Part shown: piece by piece, positions 1 to 6,169 of the stretch
How positions within the stretch are numbered: the first letter of the stretch is position 1
Layout: each line of letters begins with the position of its first letter
Assembly (NCBI GenBank): GCA_023379515.1
Contig: JAMCQQ010000452.1
Location: forward strand, 1 to 10,393
Length of the DNA stretch: 10,393 nt
Origin: Actinomycetota bacterium
Lineage (GTDB): Bacteria; Actinomycetota; Humimicrobiia; Humimicrobiales; Humimicrobiaceae
Direction of reading: 5' to 3'
The notes under the pieces: model-generated
What the model saw: the letters and a program-made list of their open reading frames with translations, nothing else
Told to the model about the DNA's origin: nothing
The model's database searches: none
Made by a program: the position numbers and the translations under genes

Positions 1-85
1 AATGGATAAATATTTCATAAAACAAGACAAATCAATCCTGGGTCCCGAAATTGAGATTATAGAAGAAGTATTTCATCTGGATTAA
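1..85 (+). CDS. C-terminal tail of an unrecognised gene (partial)
   Basis: Only one forward frame is open from the left edge. It ends with a TAA at 83-85 and gives about 27 residues ending in EEVFHLD; the other two forward frames stop within the first 20 bases. The ATG at 2-4 is probably an internal methionine, because no ribosome binding site can be seen before it. The piece is too short to assign a family. It lies 85 bases upstream of the TIM-barrel gene on the same strand, so it may be an upstream member of the methyl-transfer cluster, but this is inference. Confidence 0.4.
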   Translation, partial: MDKYFIKQDKSILGPEIEIIEEVFHLD

Positions 86-170
86 AAAACCATTATTAAT
101 TTTAATTTAAATTCTTAATGATTATTTTAATGATCAGGTATATTATATGTTTATTTAGGGGAGGTAAAAA

Positions 171-1151
171 ATGAAACTCAATGTTGATGCTCATCTCTGG
201 TGCCTGGGCACATATGCGGAAAGATATGTTCCAGGCGGTTATTATGAAGATATGGAGCTTGAAAAAAAACTTGAGATTTTTTCGAAAATAAAGGGCCTGA
301 CAGGGCTTGTGGTTTTTTATCCAATAGCGCCCCTTCCCTCCGATCCGGACAAACTGCTTAGATTGGTGTCAAGTTATGGTCTTAAGGTTTCTGTAGTTGA
401 ACCGGAAGTATGGTCAGACAGAAAGTGGAAATATGGTTCATTCAGTACAAATGAAAAAAATATCAGAAAGGATGCTGTAAACAGACTTAAAGAGTCGATA
501 GATTTATGCAAAGCTCTTAAAGCTGACAGTGTTCTGCTATGGCCGGCTCATGATGGTTTTGATTATCCTTTCCAGTCAAATTACAGGGATGGTTGGAAAA
601 ATTTGGTTGAAACTGTAAGGGAAATAGGGGAATATGACAGAAATGTCAAGATAGCAATTGAAGCCAAATCAAAAGACCCCAGACAAAAACAATATGTAAA
701 TGATACCGGCAAAGCTCTGGCATTTGTAAATTCAGTTGGTCTTGACAATGTCGGGTGTGCCCTGGACGTTGGCCATGCCTTGATGGCCGGTGAGAGCCTT
801 GCAGAATCACTCATGCTGCTTGATTCGAATGCTAAATTATTCCAGATCCATCTTAATGATAATTTCAAAGATTCAGACCCTGATATGGTGATAGGTTCGG
901 TAAATTTCTGGGAAATTCTTGAATTTTTCTATTATTTAAACAAGACAAAATATGAGTCATGGTCAACCATTGATATAATATCTGCAAGAGATGATAGAGT
1001 TAAAACTCTGGAATTAGCCGTAAGCATGACCTGGAAATACAAAGAGCTGGCTGATACATTAATGAGACATGAGAATGAGATTGACGGTAATATGGACAGC
1101 TATAGATTTGCAGACAATATGAATTTAATAATTGACATTTTGTTTCATTAA
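171..1151 (+). CDS. Sugar phosphate isomerase/epimerase-like TIM-barrel protein
   Basis: A 326-residue protein of the xylose-isomerase-like (AP endonuclease 2) TIM-barrel superfamily. Members are cytoplasmic metal-dependent isomerases, epimerases or dehydratases of sugars and polyols (for example IolE, IolI and D-tagatose 3-epimerase). The usual metal-ligand strand ends can be seen: E164 in IAIEAK, D199 and H202 in ALDVGHAL, H227 in FQIHLND, and D268 in the last strand (STIDII). An early H8 in DAHLW matches the first strand of the family. Length is slightly above the usual 260-300 because of a C-terminal tail after about residue 295. The start is supported by GGGGAGG about 5 bases upstream of the ATG. 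It precedes a methyltransferase/corrinoid pair on the same strand, so it may process the methylated substrate or its demethylated product. The exact reaction cannot be told from sequence. Confidence 0.82.
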   Translation: MKLNVDAHLWCLGTYAERYVPGGYYEDMELEKKLEIFSKIKGLTGLVVFYPIAPLPSDPDKLLRLVSSYGLKVSVVEPEVWSDRKWKYGSFSTNEKNIRKDAVNRLKESIDLCKALKADSVLLWPAHDGFDYPFQSNYRDGWKNLVETVREIGEYDRNVKIAIEAKSKDPRQKQYVNDTGKALAFVNSVGLDNVGCALDVGHALMAGESLAESLMLLDSNAKLFQIHLNDNFKDSDPDMVIGSVNFWEILEFFYYLNKTKYESWSTIDIISARDDRVKTLELAVSMTWKYKELADTLMRHENEIDGNMDSYRFADNMNLIIDILFH

Positions 1152-1211
1152 AATATAAATAATATTAAAATTATTGGAAATATTAAAAATATCAGATATT
1201 AAATCAAAATA

Positions 1212-1226
1212 CGGAGTGTGTATATG
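1212..1226 (+). promoter_or_regulatory. RBS that decides the methyltransferase start
   Basis: CGGAG at 1212-1216 stands only 1 base before an in-frame GTG (1218) but 7 bases before the in-frame ATG at 1224. Normal Shine-Dalgarno spacing favours the ATG, so the longest open frame overstates the protein by two residues. Confidence 0.65.
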
Positions 1227-2333
1227 GTTATAAATACGATAACAATAGATTCATACATTGGGGAGCCTGATATTAAAAGGCTTATTGCAGCATTCAAAAG
1301 GGAGCCTGTTGACAGGGTTCCAAATTTCGAAGTGTTGTATGAAGATCAGCATGTTGAGAAATTCCTTGGCAGATATGCAGGAAATACTCTGGCATTTGGC
1401 GGGGATCCAGCAAAGGGTGTTGTTGACCCTGACATCGTCAGACCAATGTTTCCGAATGATTTTATAGACCTGTGTGAGATAATCGGCCAGGATGCAATGG
1501 TGTTTGATGCCGGAATCTGGACACCTTTTAAAAGAAAAGACGAAAATGGAAAATTAGTGCCGGTTTCTGACAGGTCTATTAAGACAAGAAGAGATTTTGA
1601 ATCTCTGATACTGGATTCGGAAAGACAGATAAATGATGCAGTAAAGTATGTAAAAGAGTATAAGGATACTCTTGCGAAAAGAAAATCAAAAATAGGGGTG
1701 GGATGTATTTATGGATGCATATCCCAAACTCCATATGAGTTTATGGTCGGAATGAATGATTTTATGATGATGGTATATGAGGACAGACAACTTGTTGAAG
1801 ATATGCTGGAAGTTTCTACGCAGCATTTTGTGAAAATGACCAAAGCCTTAATTGAAGCACGTGTAGATTTTGTATGGCCGGCAGATGACGTTGCATTTAA
1901 AACCGGGCTTTTTATACCACCCAAGATTATGAAGGAAATATGGGTTCCAAGAATGGCAAGAATAATGGAGCCGGCAGTTAATGCAGGTATTCCTGTAATG
2001 TTTCACTCAGACGGAAAGATTGATGATATAGTGGAAGATTTAATTGATATGGGGCTTGGCTGTCTAAATCCTATGGATCCTTATGGAGTTGATTACAGGC
2101 AGTATAAGAATAAATATGGATCAAGGCTTTGCCTGTCAGGCAATGTAGATATTGAATTTCCGCTTTCAAAGGGAACACCTGGGGATGTAGACAAGGATGT
2201 CAAGGAGCATATGGATGTATTAAAGCCCGGATATGGGTATGTTGCTACCTGCTCTCATTCAATAGTTAATTATATCCCCCACGAAAATGTAATTGCTTAC
2301 TTAAATGCTATACACAAGTATGGTATTTATTAA
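1224..2333 (+). CDS. URO-D superfamily corrinoid methyltransferase
   Basis: About 369 residues with the uroporphyrinogen-decarboxylase-like TIM barrel shared by HemE, cobalamin-independent methionine synthase and the MtaA/MtbA/CmuA/MtvB-type methyltransferases. It probably moves a methyl group between a methylated substrate and the cobalt of the corrinoid protein encoded next. Visible family features, numbered from the ATG, are the N-terminal RVPNFE strand near residue 33, WPADD near 218, the metal-ligand segment MFHSDGKIDD (H261, D263), LNPMDP near 282, LSGNVD near 305, and ATCSHS with C343. The H-x-D-plus-late-Cys pattern replaces the H-x-C-plus-late-Cys zinc site of MtaA/MtbA. A HemE role is unlikely, since the neighbour is a corrinoid protein. 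GTG at 1218 is an alternative start with poor spacing. The substrate is unknown; methoxy compounds or methylamines are family possibilities. Confidence 0.85.
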   Translation: MVINTITIDSYIGEPDIKRLIAAFKREPVDRVPNFEVLYEDQHVEKFLGRYAGNTLAFGGDPAKGVVDPDIVRPMFPNDFIDLCEIIGQDAMVFDAGIWTPFKRKDENGKLVPVSDRSIKTRRDFESLILDSERQINDAVKYVKEYKDTLAKRKSKIGVGCIYGCISQTPYEFMVGMNDFMMMVYEDRQLVEDMLEVSTQHFVKMTKALIEARVDFVWPADDVAFKTGLFIPPKIMKEIWVPRMARIMEPAVNAGIPVMFHSDGKIDDIVEDLIDMGLGCLNPMDPYGVDYRQYKNKYGSRLCLSGNVDIEFPLSKGTPGDVDKDVKEHMDVLKPGYGYVATCSHSIVNYIPHENVIAYLNAIHKYGIY

Positions 2334-2356
2334 TGTATAGGATAATAAGTTCCTGT

Positions 2357-2384
2357 AATATAAGATTTTATATTGGGTTTTTTT
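2357..2384 (+). terminator. Weak AT hairpin plus T-run between methyltransferase and corrinoid gene
   Basis: AATATAA (2357-2363) pairs with TTATATT (2368-2374) around a 4-base loop. GGG and seven T residues (2378-2384) follow. The stem is only A-T pairs, so termination would be partial at best. It could tune the ratio of methyltransferase to corrinoid protein, or be chance in AT-rich DNA. Confidence 0.3.
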
Positions 2385-2425
2385 ATTAACAGTTAACTAA
2401 ATTTATAGTAAAAAGGAGCTATTAA

Positions 2426-3064
2426 ATGTCAAGACTTCAAGATATCTATAATGCAACGGCAGAAGGTAATTATAAAGACATTGTCAACTTTATTAAAAAA
2501 GCATTGGATGATGGCATATCGATTGAGTCAATTATAAATGAAGCGCTATCCAAAGCAATGCTGGATGTGGGTGATAAATTTGGGACAGGAGAGCTATACA
2601 TGCCTGATATGCTGCTGGCAGCAAAGGCAATGAAGGAAGCAATGGATTACTTAAAACCCCTTCTGAAAGGCAGTGAGCATATGGCAGAAAAAGGGGTAGT
2701 TGTAATAGGCACCGTTAAAGGTGATCTTCATGATATTGGTAAAAATCTGGTAATTACTATGGCGGAAGGGCAGGGTTTTAAAGTGATTGATTTGGGTATA
2801 GACGTAGATTACGGAAAGTTTGTAGACGCAATTAAAGAGTATAGGCCTCAAATTGTTGCATTTTCGGGTCTGCTTACAACTACGCTGGCCAATATTCCGG
2901 AACATATAAAGGCTATAGAAAATGCGGGACTTAGAACACAAATAATCCTTGCTGTAGGCGGTGCACCTGTTACAAGGCATTTTGCCGATATGTACGGGAT
3001 AGAGATTTATGCACCAGATGCATCATGTGCAGCAAAAGAGTTTGTTAAAGCAATTTCCGGGTAA
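2426..3064 (+). CDS. Methyltransferase cognate corrinoid protein (MtbC/MtaC-like)
   Basis: A 212-residue cytoplasmic corrinoid carrier of the dimethylamine/methanol corrinoid protein family. Residues 1-85 form the helical B12-binding cap domain. Residues 88-212 form the Rossmann-like cobalamin domain, with the lower-ligand motif GDLHDIGKNLV (D100, H102, G105), the SGLLTT segment at 147-152 and GGAPVT at 178-183, ending in the typical IEIYAPDASCAA. Length is the family norm. AAAAGGAG lies 8 bases before the ATG. It follows the URO-D methyltransferase by 92 bases and is its likely partner: the cobalt accepts the methyl group from one methyltransferase and passes it to a second acting on tetrahydrofolate or a similar acceptor. 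No second methyltransferase or reductive activase is in the window. The last gene before a strong terminator, it appears to end the transcription unit. Confidence 0.93.
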   Translation: MSRLQDIYNATAEGNYKDIVNFIKKALDDGISIESIINEALSKAMLDVGDKFGTGELYMPDMLLAAKAMKEAMDYLKPLLKGSEHMAEKGVVVIGTVKGDLHDIGKNLVITMAEGQGFKVIDLGIDVDYGKFVDAIKEYRPQIVAFSGLLTTTLANIPEHIKAIENAGLRTQIILAVGGAPVTRHFADMYGIEIYAPDASCAAKEFVKAISG

Positions 3065-3083
3065 GATAAAAATATTATAATTT

Positions 3084-3113
3084 AAAGACCGGGTTTTTTA
3101 AGCCCGGTCTTTT
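3084..3113. terminator. Strong hairpin terminator, probably bidirectional
   Basis: AAAGACCGGG (3084-3093) is perfectly complementary to CCCGGTCTTT (3103-3112), a 10-bp stem with a 9-base T-rich loop and a T run at 3110-3113. Read on the minus strand, the same stem is followed by TTTAAATTATAA. It lies 20 bases after the corrinoid gene stop and 42 bases after the stop of the convergent pyrophosphatase gene, so it can serve both. Confidence 0.88.
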
Positions 3114-3154
3114 GAAAACTAAACTCAGAATGTATACTAAAAAAATCACTTAAA

Positions 3155-5365
3155 CTATTTTTTCATTGCTTTTTCAGATGCCTTGGTTTCATCTGCATCT
3201 TCAAAAGTTTGAGCCAGTTGGTATCTTTCAGTCTTGCTTTTCCAAATTGCCCATACTACTACAATAAATGTAACACCGCCTGCAACATAAGATATGACAG
3301 GTGATGTGGCTCTTATGCTGATTATTACAGGTGCTATTAAAAGTGAAACAAGGTTAATTACCTTTATCATCGGGTTAAGCGCCGGGCCCGCAGTATCCTT
3401 TAACGGGTCACCAACAGTGTCTCCGATTACGGAAGCCTTATGGGCTTCGGAACCCTTGCCGCCAAGAAAACCATCTTCGATTCTTTTCTTTGCATTATCC
3501 CACGCACCGCCGGAATTTGCCATAAATACTGCCAGCAACTGGCCGGATAATATTATACCGGCTAAAAATCCGCCGAGCGCCCTTTCCTGAAGAGTAAAAC
3601 CTATTAAAATTGGCATCAGTATCGCAAGCAGCCCGAGAGGCAGCAGCTCCTTTTGTGCAGATCTTGTAGAAATTTCTACAACCCTTCCATAATTTGGTTT
3701 TACTGTTCCTTCCATCACACCCGGAGTCCTGAACTGGTTTCTGACTTCTTCAATGATTGTCCCCGCACCTCTGCCGACAGCCTTGATTGCAAGTGACGAG
3801 AAAAGGAACGGAACCGCACCTCCGATAAGCAGGCCTATAAATACCATGGGATCGGTAAGTGACAAGCCTATTTTCTGAAGTCCCGTTGATTCCGTATATG
3901 CGCCAAAAAGGGAAACTGCTGCAATTACGGCAGATGCAATTGCTATACCTTTTGTAATAGCCTTTGTTGTATTTCCGGCAGCATCCAGGTCTGCAAGTAC
4001 CTGTCTTGTTTTAGGAGCAGCACCGGACATCTCGCCAATGCCGTTGGCATTGTCTGCGATCGGTCCAAATACATCCATCGAAACATTATTTCCTGTATGT
4101 GAGAGCATCCCGATACCTGTGAGCGCAACTCCATACAGAATGAAAGTGATTCCGGCACCACCGAAGATTACAACTGAAAGAAAAATGGTGACAGCAATAA
4201 TTATAATTGCCCATACGGAACTTTCATACCCGAGTGCCAAACCATTCAATAATAATGTGGCAGGTCCGGTTTTTGCAGTTTTACTGAGGTTAATTACAGG
4301 AGAATGTTCGGGATGGGTAAAATATGAAGTAAATTTATTGAATGCTATTGCGAGTGCTATACCGATTGCAGTAACCCAGAAAACTCTTAAATCATGAACG
4401 TAAAATTTTGCAATAAAGAAAAATGAAGTAATGGAAATAATTGAAGACAGATCATATGAGTAATCCATTGCTTTAAATGGATCCTGTGTCCTCCACCATG
4501 AAACCGCATAAGTTCCAATTATTGAGCTTACTACTCCTATAGCTCTTACCAGTAGCGGAAAAATCAGCCATTTTATATCAAAAGGCAGCAACACCAATGC
4601 TAAAATTAAAGCCGATACTATGGTAACTTCATAAGATTCAAATATATCAGCTGCCATGCCGGCACAGTCCCCGACGTTATCACCTACAAGATCAGCAATT
4701 ACTGCTGCATTCCTTGGATCATCTTCCGGGATTCCTTTTTCAACCTTTCCAACAAGGTCCGCTCCTACATCTGCTGCTTTTGTATATATACCTCCGCCAA
4801 CTCTCATAAATAATGCAAGCAATGTTCCACCGAAACCAAAACCTAACAGAACTTCCGGGGATTTAATCTTGAATATTATAAATATCAGTGTTCCGCCTAA
4901 AAGACCCAGCCCATCTGTCAGCATTCCTGTAATAGTTCCGGTTCTGTATGCTATCCTTAAGGCATCCCGGTGGCTTTTTTCAGCTGCCACAACGACCCTG
5001 CGGTTTCCGGCAATTGCCATGTTCATTCCGAGATAACCTACCATTGCTGAAAAGAAGGCGCCTGCCAGGAATGCCACTCCTCTTGCTATAGAAATAGTCA
5101 TGCCTTGTTTTGCAAAAAATGCTGAAGCAAAAATAGCTATAGACAGAATAAAAACCAGGTAAAGTATTGTCTTGAACTGTCTTCGCAAGTATGCTTGTGC
5201 ACCTTCTTTTATAGCTTCTGCAACTTCTTCAGCTTTACTTGTACCTGTTTTTCCTCTGAAAACCTGCCTGGAAAGAAAGAAAGCATAAAGTAATGCAAGG
5301 ATGCTTACAGCCAGGACTGCATAAAGAGAAATTTGTGCAAAAAGTCCAAAATCCGTGAAAGTCAT
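3155..5365 (-). CDS. hppA: Membrane-bound proton-pumping pyrophosphatase, K+-independent type
   Basis: A 736-residue polytopic membrane protein that couples hydrolysis of pyrophosphate to two phosphates with H+ pumping. Substrate motifs are intact: DVGADLVGKVE at 199-209, DNVGDCAGMAAD at 229-240, and the C-terminal GDTVGDPLKDTAGPALN at 648-664. Subtype is indicated by GNTTKAITKG at 464-473: Lys468 and Thr471 sit where K+-dependent enzymes have Ala and Gly, which is the signature of K+-independent H+-pumps. About 16 hydrophobic segments are expected and the length is typical. The start is supported by GGAGG on the minus strand at 5370-5374. The gene is monocistronic: convergent with the corrinoid gene and divergent from the sulfate operon, with its own promoter about 90 bases upstream. 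In anaerobes such pumps recover energy from pyrophosphate made in biosynthesis, including sulfate activation. Confidence 0.97.
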   Translation of the reverse strand: MTFTDFGLFAQISLYAVLAVSILALLYAFFLSRQVFRGKTGTSKAEEVAEAIKEGAQAYLRRQFKTILYLVFILSIAIFASAFFAKQGMTISIARGVAFLAGAFFSAMVGYLGMNMAIAGNRRVVVAAEKSHRDALRIAYRTGTITGMLTDGLGLLGGTLIFIIFKIKSPEVLLGFGFGGTLLALFMRVGGGIYTKAADVGADLVGKVEKGIPEDDPRNAAVIADLVGDNVGDCAGMAADIFESYEVTIVSALILALVLLPFDIKWLIFPLLVRAIGVVSSIIGTYAVSWWRTQDPFKAMDYSYDLSSIISITSFFFIAKFYVHDLRVFWVTAIGIALAIAFNKFTSYFTHPEHSPVINLSKTAKTGPATLLLNGLALGYESSVWAIIIIAVTIFLSVVIFGGAGITFILYGVALTGIGMLSHTGNNVSMDVFGPIADNANGIGEMSGAAPKTRQVLADLDAAGNTTKAITKGIAIASAVIAAVSLFGAYTESTGLQKIGLSLTDPMVFIGLLIGGAVPFLFSSLAIKAVGRGAGTIIEEVRNQFRTPGVMEGTVKPNYGRVVEISTRSAQKELLPLGLLAILMPILIGFTLQERALGGFLAGIILSGQLLAVFMANSGGAWDNAKKRIEDGFLGGKGSEAHKASVIGDTVGDPLKDTAGPALNPMIKVINLVSLLIAPVIISIRATSPVISYVAGGVTFIVVVWAIWKSKTERYQLAQTFEDADETKASEKAMKK

Positions 5366-5425
5366 TTATCCTCCATTCTGATTTTTGATTTAATTTTACA
5401 TCTTTATGAATTTACCAATATTAGC

Positions 5426-5445
5426 CTTTTAGAAAGCACTAAAAG
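5426..5445 (-). repeat. Inverted repeat at the start of the hppA leader
   Basis: CTTTTAG (5426-5432) and CTAAAAG (5439-5445) form a perfect 7-bp inverted repeat around a 6-base loop. If the predicted hppA promoter is right, it begins within a few bases of the transcription start. It could be a 5' stem-loop that stabilises the mRNA or an operator. No T run follows on the minus strand, so it is not a terminator. Confidence 0.4.
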
Positions 5446-5454
5446 TATCATGTA

Positions 5455-5483
5455 ATTATATTAATATATTATTTTAAAATCAA
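5455..5483 (-). promoter_or_regulatory. Predicted sigma-A/70 promoter of hppA
   Basis: On the minus strand, TTGATT (5483-5478) is separated by exactly 17 bases from a perfect TATAAT (5460-5455). Transcription would start near 5448 and give a leader of about 80 bases before the hppA start. No other minus-strand pair in this interval matches as well, although AT-rich DNA makes chance matches likely. Confidence 0.58.
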
Positions 5484-5576
5484 ACAAAAAATGACAAAAA
5501 ATAAATATAATTAGAAACTTTTATTCTCATTCGATTTGATAAGTTTTGAATGCATAACTCCGATTTACATATATAT

Positions 5577-5603
5577 CTGGAATTATCAATTCCAGGAATT
5601 GAT
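5577..5603. promoter_or_regulatory. Overlapping palindromes, candidate operator
   Basis: CTGGAATT (5577-5584) and AATTCCAG (5588-5595) form a perfect 8-bp dyad with a 3-base centre. ATCAATTCC (5585-5593) and GGAATTGAT (5595-5603) form a perfect 9-bp dyad with a 1-base centre. The two dyads share the middle AATTCC arm. They lie 15 bases upstream of the -35 box of the sulfate operon. The encoded Rrf2-family regulator, a dimeric winged-helix protein, is the natural candidate to bind here; that is inference. Confidence 0.55.
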
Positions 5604-5617
5604 TTATAAAAAAATAC

Positions 5618-5649
5618 TTGACATATTTTTTTTATAATAATAGTATACT
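5618..5649 (+). promoter_or_regulatory. Predicted promoter of the sulfate/siroheme operon
   Basis: A perfect TTGACA (5618-5623) is followed after exactly 17 bases by TAGTAT (5641-5646); the overlapping TATACT (5644-5649) is a better -10 box but at 20-bp spacing. The start would fall near 5653-5656, at the first copy of the tandem repeat. It points at the Rrf2-family gene with a leader of about 55 bases. Confidence 0.7.
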
Positions 5650-5652
5650 AAC

Positions 5653-5688
5653 ATTATAGAGATTATAGAGATTATAGAGATTATGGGG
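5653..5688 (+). repeat. Four-copy 9-bp tandem repeat in operon leader
   Basis: ATTATAGAG occurs three times without change (5653-5661, 5662-5670, 5671-5679), and a fourth copy reads ATTATGGGG (5680-5688). The array lies between the predicted -10 box and the ribosome binding site, so it would form most of the 5' leader. Spacing of 9 bp is just under one helical turn, so a repeated protein site is possible; it may equally be a slippage-prone microsatellite. Confidence 0.8.
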
Positions 5689-5710
5689 AACATGATTAAA
5701 GGAGGTAGCT

Positions 5711-6151
5711 ATGCATCTTACTTACAAAGGGGATTATGCGTTAAAGGCAATTTTGGATCTTGCTCAGCATTACGACCAGGAGATTGTTACCATACATACA
5801 ATTGCCAAACGTATTGATGCTCCGATTAAATTCATGGAGCAAGTTTTACTGGATTTAAAGCGGGGAGGCTTTGTAGAAAGCAGGCGTGGGAGAATCGGTG
5901 GTTATTTTTTAACAAAAGCTCCTTCTCAGATAAAGTTGGGTGAGGTTGTGCGATATATTGACGGACCGGTTGAGCCGATTGCCTGTGCAGACAGTAACTA
6001 TAAAGACTGTAAGGATACTGATCACTGTGTTTTTCGAAAAACCTGGCAGGAGGTTGCAAAAAGCATTTCCGGAATAATCGATAATATAACTTTTAAAGAT
6101 TTAGCTGAAAAAGCACAGAATCAAAAACAAGCCCTGGTTTATCAAATATAA
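5711..6151 (+). CDS. Rrf2-family transcriptional regulator with Fe-S type cysteines
   Basis: A 146-residue DNA-binding regulator of the Rrf2 family (IscR, CymR, NsrR, RirA). The N-terminal half is the family winged helix: YKGDYALKAILDLA (5-18), the recognition-helix region DAPIKFMEQVLLDLKRGGFV (36-55), and the wing SRRGRIGGYFL (57-67). The effector region has three cysteines, C92, C100 and C106, spaced CX7CX5C, close to the CX5CX5C Fe-S ligand set of IscR. CymR, the cysteine-metabolism repressor of Firmicutes, lacks such a cluster. GGAGG (5701-5705) 5 bases before the ATG gives a strong start. As first gene of the operon, downstream of a palindromic candidate operator, it probably senses Fe-S, sulfur or cysteine status and autoregulates the sulfate genes. 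The ligand is not known. Confidence 0.9.
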   Translation: MHLTYKGDYALKAILDLAQHYDQEIVTIHTIAKRIDAPIKFMEQVLLDLKRGGFVESRRGRIGGYFLTKAPSQIKLGEVVRYIDGPVEPIACADSNYKDCKDTDHCVFRKTWQEVAKSISGIIDNITFKDLAEKAQNQKQALVYQI

Positions 6152-6169
6152 AAGAAAGGATCAATTATT

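Larger units (their letters stand above)
5366..5710. other. Divergent intergenic regulatory region
   Basis: These 345 bases are very AT-rich and contain no gene that I can support. From left to right they hold the hppA leader with a small hairpin, the hppA promoter (minus strand), an AT-rich spacer, two overlapping GGAATT dyads, a promoter reading right, a four-copy 9-bp tandem repeat and the ribosome binding site of the Rrf2-family gene. Each element is listed separately. Confidence 0.8.

Noticed and set aside
115..144. A promoter before the TIM-barrel gene (TTAATG, 18 bases, TATATT) and the TTAATGAT direct repeat at 115-122 and 127-134
   Set aside because: The -35 match is only three of six in very AT-rich DNA, and the repeat is short; both are expected by chance.
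1161..1203. ATATTAAA copies at 1162, 1180 and 1196 and the AATATC/GATATT dyad at 1188-1200, before the methyltransferase
   Set aside because: The 72-base gap is almost pure A/T, so short repeats and dyads are not informative without comparison to relatives.
1224..2333. Reading the URO-D family gene as heme-pathway uroporphyrinogen decarboxylase (hemE), because tetrapyrrole genes lie in the same window
   Set aside because: It stands next to a cognate corrinoid protein, far from the hem genes, and has the HxD and late-Cys metal-site pattern of methyltransferase relatives rather than HemE hallmarks.
4038..4397. Plus-strand open frames inside hppA (also 3294-3590 and 4656-5036)
   Set aside because: They are shadows of the strongly conserved pyrophosphatase on the other strand, with proline/serine/threonine-rich products typical of antisense frames.
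5653..5688. The 9-bp repeats as a CRISPR or phage attachment array
   Set aside because: The units are 9 bp with no spacers, no cas gene is near, and no integrase or tRNA gene is in the window.
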